64,000 nt of DNA from Sipunculus nudus (lineage: Eukaryota > Annelida > Sipuncula > Golfingiida > Sipunculidae): the NCBI GenBank assembly GCA_026874595.1, contig CM049316.1, positions 31,727,339-31,791,338 on the forward strand. Direction: 5' to 3'. The position numbers were made by a program, and so were the translations under genes. Positions 51,660-61,017 of the stretch are shown piece by piece; position 1 is the stretch's first letter; the number at the start of each line of letters is the position of its first letter. A model generated the notes under the pieces. That model ran no database searches. It saw nothing but the letters and a program-made list of their open reading frames with translations, and was not told where the DNA came from.

Positions 51660-52786
51660 ATGGTGCCAAAAAGCAATTATGAAGGCATAATCCCTTTGCT
51701 TAGACTTTGCTTATGTTTTGCTTATTCTTTGCTTACGGCAAAATCACAACAGAAATGCAGCATTTTCCTAAAAATACACACTGATATGACCCATAGGGAG
51801 ACAGACGGGTTCCCTGGCTACACAGCAGTCCCGGTTAGTGAACATTAATATCAAAAATAAGGGAATATCGTTCAATCAAAACCGCAAATGTATATTTCAG
51901 CTATTTTTATAAAAGTCATTTATTGGTTTCTTGGACCCATTTTCCAATTTTAACACAATTTCCCTACAGTGTTTTACTATTTCTGACATTATTAAACCCC
52001 TGTAAAGTCCAAAAATACATTATTTCTTCAGAAAATGGTGTCAAAAAGCAATTATGAAGGCATAATCCCTTTGCTTACACTTTGCTTATGCTCTGCTTAT
52101 TCTTTGCTTACGGCAAAATCACAACAGAAATGCAGCATTTTCCTAAAAATAAACACTGATATGACAGATAGGGAGACAGACGGGTTCCCTGGCTACACAG
52201 CAGTCCCGGTAAGTGAACATTAATATCAAAAGTAAGGGCAATATCCTTCAATCAAAACCACAAATGTTTAATTCTGCTTCTTTAAAAAAGTCATTAATTG
52301 ATTACTGGGACCCATTTTCTAATTTTAACAGAATTTAAATACAGTGTTTCACCATTTCTGGCATTATTAGACCCCCGCGAAGTCTAAAAATACAATATTT
52401 CTTTATAAAATGGTGCCAAAAAGCAATTATTAAGGCATATTCCCTTTGCTTACCCTTTGCTTATGCTTTGCTTATTCTTTGCTTACGGCAAAATCACAAC
52501 GGAAATGGAGCATTTTCCTAAAAATAAAACCTGATATGACCCATAGGGAGATAGACGGGGACTCTGACTGCACAGCATTCCCGGTTAGTGAACATTAATA
52601 TCAAAAGTAAGGGCAATATCGTTCAATCAAAACCAGAAATGTATAATTCTGCTTCTTGAAAAAAAATCATTTATTTATTCCTGGGACCCATTTTCTAATT
52701 TTCACAGAATTTACCTACAGTGTTTCACCATTTCTGACGTTATTAGAGCCCCGCAAAGTCTAAAAATACATTATTGTCTTCAGAAA

Positions 52787-53163
52787 ATGGTGCCAAAAAG
52801 CAATTATGAAGGCATAATCCCTTTGCTTAGACTTTGCTTATGCTTTGCTTATTCTTTGCTTACGGCAAAATCACAACGGAAATGGAGCATTTTCCTAAAA
52901 ATACACACTAATATGACACATAAGGAGACAGACGGGTCCCCTGGCTACACAGCAGTCCCGGTTAGTGAACATTAATATCAAAAATGAGGGCAATATCGTT
53001 CAATCAAAACCGCAAATGTATATTTCAGCTATTTTTATAAAAGTCATTTATTGATTCCTGGGACCTATTATCTAATTTTAAAAGAATTTACCTACAGTGT
53101 TTCACCATTTCTGACGTTATTAGAGCCCCGCAAAGTCTAAAAATACATTATTGTCTTCAGAAA
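52787..53163 (+). repeat. Hybrid monomer g/q
   Basis: It starts as type g (CTTAGACTTTGC) and ends as type q (AAAATACACACTAATATG, GACACATAAGGAG, then AAAAATGAGGGC). The parents are indistinguishable from about 52834 to 52903, so the crossover lies in that 70-bp interval, which contains the last three 11-bp subrepeats. The event removed the intervening o and p monomers. Confidence 0.88.
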
Positions 53164-55045
53164 ATGGTGCCAAAAGGCAATTATGAAGGCATAATCCCTT
53201 TGCTTACACTTTGCTTATGCTTTGCCTATTCTTTGCTTACGGCAAAATCACAACGGAAATGGAGCATTTTCCTAAAAATAAACACTGATATGACCCATAG
53301 GGAGATAGACGGGTCCTCTGGCTGCACAGCGTTCCCGGTTAGTGAACATTAATATCAAAAGTAAGGGCAATATCGTTCAATCAAAACCAGAAATGTATAT
53401 TTCAGCTATTTTTATAAAAGTCATTTATTGATTTCTTGGACCCATTTTTCAATTTTAACACAATTTACCTACAGTTTTTTTACCATTTCTGACATTATTA
53501 GACCCCTGCGAAGTCTAAAAATACATGATTTCTTCAGAAAATGGTGCCAAAAAGCAATTATGAAGGCATAATCCCTTTGCTTACCCTTTGCTTATGCTTT
53601 GCTTATTCTTTGCTTACGGCAAAATCACAACGGAATTGGAGCATTTTCCTAGAAATAAACACTGATATGACCCATAGGGAGATAGACGGAGACTCTGACT
53701 GCACAGCAGTCCCGGTTAGTGAACGTTAATATCAAAAATAAGGGCAATATCGTTCAATCAAAACCGCAAATGTATATTTCAGCTATTTTTATAAAAGTCA
53801 TTTATTGGTTTCTTGGACCCATTTTCCAATTTTAACACAATTTCCCTACAGTGTTTAACCATTTCTGACATTATTAGACCCCCTGTAAAGTCCAAAAATA
53901 CATTATTTCTTCAGAAAATGGTGCCAAAAAGCAATTATGAAGGCATAATCCCTTTGCTTACCCTTTGCTTATGCTTTGCTTATTCTTTGCTTACGGCAAA
54001 ATCACAGCGGAAATGGAGCATTTTCCTAAAAATAAACACTGATATGACAGATAGGGAGACAGAGGGTTCCCTGGCTACACAGCAGTCCCGGTTAGTGAAC
54101 ATTAATGTCAAAAGTAAGGGCAATATCCTTCAATCAAAACCACAAATGTATAATTCTGCTTCTTTAAAAAAGTCATAAATTGATTACTGGGACCCATTTT
54201 CTAATTTTAACAGAATTTAAATACAGTGTTTCACCATTTCTGACATTATTAGACCCCCGCGAAGTCTAAAAATACATTATTTCTTCAGAAAATGGTGCCA
54301 AAAAGCAATTATGAAGGCATATTCCCTTTGCTTACCCTTTGCTTATGCTTTGCTTATTCTTTGCTTACGGCAAAATCACAACGGAAATGGAGCATTTTCC
54401 TAAAAATAAACACTGATATGACCCATAGGGAGATAGACGGGGACTCTAACTGCACAGCATTCCCGGTTAGTGAACATTAATATCAAAAGTAAGGGCAATA
54501 TCGTTCAATCAAAACCAGAAATGTATAATTCTGCTTCTTGAAAAAAAATCATTTATTTATTCCTGGGACCCATTTTCTAATTTTCACAGAATTTACCTAC
54601 AGCGTTTCAAAATTTCTGACGTTATTAGAGCCCCGCAAAGTCTAAAAATACATTATTGTCTTCAGAAAATGGTGCCAAAAAGCAATTATGAAGGCATAAT
54701 CCCTTTGCTTACACTTTGCTTATGCTTTGCTTATTCTTTGCTTACGGCAAAATCACAACGGAAATGGAGCATTTTCCTAAAAATAAACACTGATATGACC
54801 CATAGGGAGATTGATGGGTCCTCTGGCTGCACAGCGTTCTCGGTTAGTGAACATTAATATCAAAAGTAAGGGCAATATCGTTCAATCAAAACCAGAAATG
54901 TATATTTCAGCTATTTTTATAAAAGTCATTTATTGATTCCTGGGACCTATTTTCTAATTTTAAAAGAATTTACCTACAGTGTTTCACCATTTCTGACGTT
55001 ATTAGAGCCCCGCAAAGTCTAAAAATACATTATTGTCTTCAGAAA

Positions 55046-55421
55046 ATGGTGCCAAAAAGCAATTATGAAGGCATAATCCCTTTGCTTACCCTTTGCTTAT
55101 GCTTTGCTTATTCCTTGCTTATGGCAAAATCACAACAGAAATGCAGCAATTCCCTAAAAATACACACTAATATGACCCATAGGGAGACAAACGGGTCCCC
55201 TGGCTACACAGCAGTCCCGGTTAGTGAACATTAATATCAAAAGTAAGGGCAATATCGTTCAATCAAAACCAGAAATGTATATTTCAGCTATTTTTATAAA
55301 AGTCATTTATTGATTTCTTGGACCCATTTTTCAATTTTAACACAATTTACCTACAGTTTTTTACCATTTCTGACATTATTAGACCCTTGCGAAGTCTAAA
55401 AATACATTATTTCTTCAGAAA
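55046..55421 (+). repeat. Left-domain-like type j monomer inside the right domain
   Basis: It shares ATTCCTTGCTTATGG and CAGCAATTCCC with the j monomers at 10980 and 21633. It also has the same preceding GGGACCTATTTTC spacer and the following AAAAGTAAGGGC spacer. It differs in GGAGACAAACGGG against GGAGACATACGGG. Confidence 0.85.
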
Positions 55422-56174
55422 ATGGTGCCAAAAAGCAATTATGAAGGCATAATCCCTTTGCTTACCCTTTGCTTATGCTTTGCTTATTCTTTGCTTACGG
55501 CAAAATCACAACGGAAATGGAGCATTTTCCTAAAAATAAACACTGATATGACCCATAGGGAGATAGACGGGTCCTTTGGCTGCAGAGCGTTCCCGGTTAG
55601 TGAACATTAATATCAAAAGTAAGGGCAATATCGTTCAATCAAAACCAGAAATGTATATTTCAGCTATTTTTATAAAAGTCATTTATTGGTTTCTTGGACC
55701 CATTTTCCAATTTTAACACAATTTACCAACAGTGTTTTACCATTTCTGACATTATTAGACCCCCGTAAAGTCCAAAAATACATTATTTCTTCAGCAAATG
55801 GTGCCAAAAAGCAATTATGAAGGCATAATCCCTTTGCTTACCATTTGCTTATGCTTTGCTTATTCTTTGCTTATGGCAAAATCACAACAGAAATGCAGCA
55901 ATTCCCTAAAAATACACACTAATATGACCCATAGGAAGACAGACGGGTCCCCTGGCTACACAGCAGTCCCGGTTAGTGAACATTAATATCAAAAATAAGG
56001 GCAATATCGTTCAATCAAAACCGCAAATGTATATTTCAGCTATTTTTATAAAAGTCATTTATTGATTTCTTGGACCCATTTTTCAATTTTAACACAATTT
56101 ACCTACAGTGTTTTACTATTTCTGACATTATTAGACCACCGCTAAGTCTAAAAATACATTATTGTCTTCAGAAA

Positions 56175-56550
56175 ATGGTGTCAAAAAGCAATTATGAAGG
56201 CATAATCCCTTTGCTTACACTTTGCTTATGCTTTGCTTATTCTTTGCTTACGGCAAAATCACAGCAGAAATGCAGCATTTTCCTAAAAGTACACACTGAT
56301 ATGACCCATAGGGAGACAGACGGGTTCCCTGGCTACACAGCTGTCCCGGTTAGTGAACATTAATATCAAAAATAAGGGCAATATCGTTCAATCAAAACCG
56401 CAAATGTATATTTCAGCTATTTTTATGAAAGTCATTTATTGGTTTCTTGGACCCATTTTCCAATTTTAACACAATTTACCTACAGTGTTTTACCATTTCT
56501 GACATTATCAGACCCCCGTAAAGTCCAAAAATACATTATTTCTTCAGAAA
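56175..56550 (+). repeat. Hybrid monomer u/v, second copy
   Basis: It has the same composition as 50743-51118 and is likewise followed by a TTTTTATGAAAG linker and type c. Its presence at both places shows that the fused monomer was copied as part of a larger unit. Confidence 0.88.
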
Positions 56551-57091
56551 ATGGTGCCAAAAAGCAATTATGAAGGCATAATCCCTTTGCTTACCCTTTG
56601 CTTATGCTTTGCTTATTCTTTGCTTATGGCAAAATCACAACAGAAATGCAGCATTTTCCTAAAAATAAACACTGATATGACCCATAGGAAGATAGACGGG
56701 TACTCTAACTGCACAGCAGTCCCGGTTAGTGAACATTAATATCAATCCCTTTGCTTACCATTTGCTTATGCTGTGCTTATTCTTAGCTTATGGCAAAATC
56801 ACAACAGAAATGCAGCATTTTCCTAAAAATACACACTAATATGACCCATAGGGAGACAGACGGGTCCCCTGGCTACACAGCAGTCCCGGTTAGGGAACAA
56901 TAATATCAAAAATAAGGGCAATATCGTTCAATCAAAACCGCAAATGTATATTTCAGCTATTTTTATAAAAGTCATTTATTGATTTCTTGGACCCATTTTT
57001 CAATTTTAAAAGAATTTACCTACAGTGTTTTACTATTTCTGACATTATTAGACCCCCGCGAAGTCTAAAAATACATTATTGTCTTTAGAAA
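56551..57091 (+). repeat. c/c' fused unit, copy 13
   Basis: Standard junction near 56744, with the ATTCTTAGCTTATGG form. Confidence 0.93.
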
Positions 57092-60000
57092 ATGGTGCCA
57101 AAAAGCAATTATGAAGGCATAATCCCTTTGCTTAGACTTTGCTTATGTTTTGCTTATTCTTTGCTTACGGCAAAATCACAACAGAAATGCAGCATTTTCC
57201 TAAAAATACACACTGATATGACCCATAGGGAGACAGACGGGTTCCCTGGCTACACAGCAGTCCCGGTTAGTGAACATTAATATCAAAAATAAGGGAATAT
57301 CGTTCAATCAAAACCGCAAATGTATATTTCAGCTATTTTTATAAAAGTCATTTATTGGTTTCTTGGACCCATTTTCCAATTTTAACACAATTTCCCTACA
57401 GTGTTTTACTATTTCTGACATTATTAAACCCCTGTAAAGTCCAAAAATACATTATTTCTTCAGAAAATGGTGTCAAAAAGCAATTATGAAGGCATAATCC
57501 CTTTGCTTACACTTTGCTTATGCTCTGCTTATTCTTTGCTTACGGCAAAATCACAACAGAAATGCAGCATTTTCCTAAAAATAAACACTGATATGACAGA
57601 TAGGGAGACAGACGGGTTCCCTGGCTACACAGCAGTCCCGGTAAGTGAACATTAATATCAAAAGTAAGGGCAATATCCTTCAATCAAAACCACAAATGTT
57701 TAATTCTGCTTCTTTAAAAAAGTCATTAATTGATTACTGGGACCCATTTTCTAATTTTAACAGAATTTAAATACAGTGTTTCACCATTTCTGGCATTATT
57801 AGACCCCCGCGAAGTCTAAAAATACAATATTTCTTTATAAAATGGTGCCAAAAAGCAATTATTAAGGCATATTCCCTTTGCTTACCCTTTGCTTATGCTT
57901 TGCTTATTCTTTGCTTACGGCAAAATCACAACGGAAATGGAGCATTTTCCTAAAAATAAAACCTGATATGACCCATAGGGAGATAGACGGGGACTCTGAC
58001 TGCACAGCATTCCCGGTTAGTGAACATTAATATCAAAAGTAAGGGCAATATCGTTCAATCAAAACCAGAAATGTATAATTCTGCTTCTTGAAAAAAAATC
58101 ATTTATTTATTCCTGGGACCCATTTTCTAATTTTCACAGAATTTACCTACAGTGTTTCACCATTTCTGACGTTATTAGAGCCCCGCAAAGTCTAAAAATA
58201 CATTATTGTCTTCAGAAAATGGTGCCAAAAAGCAATTATGAAGGCATAATCCCTTTGCTTAGACTTTGCTTATGCTTTGCTTATTCTTTGCTTACGGCAA
58301 AATCACAACGGAAATGGAGCATTTTCCTAAAAATAAACACTGATATGACCCATAGGGAGATTGACGGGTCCTCTGGCTGCACAGCGTTCTCGGTTAGTGA
58401 ACATTTATATCAAAAGTAAGGGCAATATCGTTCAATCAAAACCAGAAATGTATATTTCAGCTATTTTTATAAAAGTCATTTATTGATTCCTGGGACCTAT
58501 TTTCTAATTTTAAAAGAATTTACTTACAGTGTTTCACCATTTCTGACGTTATTAGAGCCTGCAAGGTCTAAAAATACATTATTGTCTTCAGAAAATGGTG
58601 CCAAAAAGCAATTATGAAGGCATAATCCCTTTGCTTAGACTTTTCTTATGCCTTGCTTATTCTTTGCTTACGGCAAAATCACAACAGAAATGCAGCATTT
58701 TCCTAAAAATACACACTGATATGACCCATAGGGAGACAGACGGGTTCCCTGGCTACACAGCAGTCCCGGTTAGTGAACATTAATATCAAAAATAAGGGCA
58801 ATATCGTTCAATCAAAACCGCAAATGTATAGTTCAGCTATTTTTATAAAAGTCATTTATTGGTTTCTTGGACCCATTTTCCAATTTTAACACAATTTACC
58901 TACAGTGTTTTAACATTTCTGACATTATTAGACCCCCGTAAAGTCCAAAAATACATTATTTCTTCAGAAAATGGTGCCAAAAAGCAATTATGAAGGCATA
59001 ACCCTTTGCTTACCCTTTGCTTATGCTTTGCTTATTCTTTGCTTATGGCAAAATCACAACAGAAATGCAGCAATTCCCTAAAAATACACACTAATATGAC
59101 CCATAGGGAGACAGACGGGTCCCCTGGCTACACAGCAGTCCCGGTTAGTGAACATTAATATCAAAATAAGGGCAATATCGTTCAATCAAAACCGCAAATG
59201 TATATTTCAGCTATTTTTATAAAAGTCATTTATTGATTTCTTGGACCCATTTTTCAATTTTAACACAATTTACCTACAGTGTTTTACTATTTCTGACATT
59301 ATTAGACCCCCGCGAAGTCTAAAAATACATTATTGTCTTTAGAAAATGGTGCCAAAAAGCAATTATGAAGGCATAATCCGTTTTCTTACCCTTTGCTTAT
59401 GCTTTGCTTATTCTTTGCTTACGGCAAAATCACAACGGAAATGGAGCATTTTCCTAAAAATACACACTAATATGACACATAAGGAGACAGACGGGTCCCC
59501 TGGCTACACAGCAGTCCCGGTTAGTGAACATTAATATCAAAAATGAGGGCAATATCGTTCAATCAAAACCGCAAATGTATATTTCAGCTATTTTTATAAA
59601 AGTCATTTATTGATTCCTGGGACCTATTATCTAATTTTAAAAGAATTTACCTACAGTGTTTCACCATTTCTGACGTTATTAGAGCCCCGCAAAGTCTAAA
59701 AATACATTATTGTCTTCAGAAAATGGTGCCAAAAGGCAATTATGAAGGCATAATCCCTTTGCTTACACTTTGCTTATGCTTTGCCTATTCTTTGCTTACG
59801 GCAAAATCACAACGGAAATGGAGCATTTTCCTAAAAATAAACACTGATATGACCCATAGGGAGATAGACGGGTCCTCTGGCTGCACAGCGTTCCCGGTTA
59901 GTGAACATTAATATCAAAAGTAAGGGCAATATCGTTCAATCAAAACCAGAAATGTATATTTCAGCTATTTTTATAAAAGTCATTTATTGATTTCTTGGAC

Positions 60001-60100
60001 CCATTTTTCAATTTTAACACAATTTACCTACAGTTTTTTTACCATTTCTGACATTATTAGACCCCTGCGAAGTCTAAAAATACATTATTGTCTTCAGAAA

Positions 60101-60476
60101 ATGGTGCCAAAAGGCAATTATGAAGGCATAATCCCTTTGCTTACACTTTGCTTATGCTTTGCCTATTCTTTGCTTACGGCAAAATCACAACGGAAATGGA
60201 GCATTTTCCTAAAAATAAACACTGATATGACCCATAGGGAGATAGACGGGTCCTCTGGCTGCACAGCGTTCCCGGTTAGTGAACATTAATATCAAAAGTA
60301 AGGGCAATATCGTTCAATCAAAACCAGAAATGTATATTTCAGCTATTTTTATAAAAGTCATTTATTGGTTTCTTGGACCCATTTTTCAATTTTAACACAA
60401 TTTACCTACAGTGTTTTACCATTTCTGACATTATCAGACCCCCGTAAAGTCCAAAAATACATTATTTCTTCAGAAA
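60101..60476 (+). repeat. Hybrid monomer w/r and deletion junction to c
   Basis: The upstream spacer is that of w (TACAGTTTTTTTACC, ACCCCTGCGAAG), but from TACATTATTGTCTTCAG on it is type r (GCCAAAAGGCAATTATG). The switch is in AAGTCTAAAAATACAT, about 60069-60085. After this monomer the linker is mixed: TTTTTATAAAAGTCATTTATTGG-type sequence is followed by CCCATTTTTCAA and then ATTATCAGACCCC, which belongs to the v-to-c spacer. A second junction therefore joins it directly to type c. Confidence 0.8.
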
Positions 60477-61017
60477 ATGGTGCCAAAAAGCAATTATGAA
60501 GGCATAATCCCTTTGCTTACCCTTTGCTTATGCTTTGCTTATTCTTTGCTTATGGCAAAATCACAACAGAAATGCAGCATTTTCCTAAAAATAAACACTG
60601 ATATGACCCATAGGAAGATAGACGGGTACTCTAACTGCACAGCAGTCCCGGTTAGTGAACATTAATATCAATCCCTTTGCTTACCATTTGCTTATGCTGT
60701 GCTTATTCTTAGCTTATGGCAAAATCACAACAGAAATGCAGCATTTTCCTAAAAATACACACTAATATGACCCATAGGGAGACAGACGGGTCCCCTGGCT
60801 ACACAGCAGTCCCGGTTAGGGAACAATAATATCAAAAATAAGGGCAATATCGTTCAATCAAAACCGCAAATGTATATTTCAGCTATTTTTATAAAAGTCA
60901 TTTATTGATTTCTTGGACCCATTTTTCAATTTTAAAAGAATTTACCTACAGTGTTTTACTATTTCTGACATTATTAGACCCCCGCGAAGTCTAAAAATAC
61001 ATTATTGTCTTTAGAAA
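60477..61017 (+). repeat. c/c' fused unit, copy 14
   Basis: Standard junction near 60670, with the ATTCTTAGCTTATGG form. It is followed by a type d monomer whose box is changed to ATGGTGAC. Confidence 0.93.

Larger units (their letters stand above)
51119..56550 (+). repeat. Right-domain HOR, 14 monomers plus c' remnant (5432 bp)
   Basis: Starts are c 51119 (with c' to 51659), d 51660, e 52035, f 52410, g/q hybrid 52787, r 53164, w 53541, y 53918, z 54292, aa 54669, a j-type monomer 55046, a w/a-like monomer 55422, t 55798 and u/v hybrid 56175. Monomers o and p were lost with the g/q fusion, and two monomers (55046 and 55422) were gained between aa and t. The monomer at 55422 is preceded by TACAGTTTTTTACC and ACCCTTGCGAAG and has TCCTTTGGCTGCAGAG. 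Box variant in c: GAAGGAATAATCC. Confidence 0.9.
56551..60476 (+). repeat. Right-domain HOR, 10 monomers plus c' remnant (3926 bp)
   Basis: Starts are c 56551 (with c' to 57091), d 57092, e 57467, f 57842, g 58219, o 58595, p 58971, q 59346, r 59723 and w/r hybrid 60101. Compared with the 16-monomer unit, y-z-aa-t-u-v is missing. Monomer p has a one-base deletion (GCATAACCCTTTG, about 58998), which breaks its frame, and its spacer has ATCAAAATAAGGG with one A missing. Confidence 0.92.
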
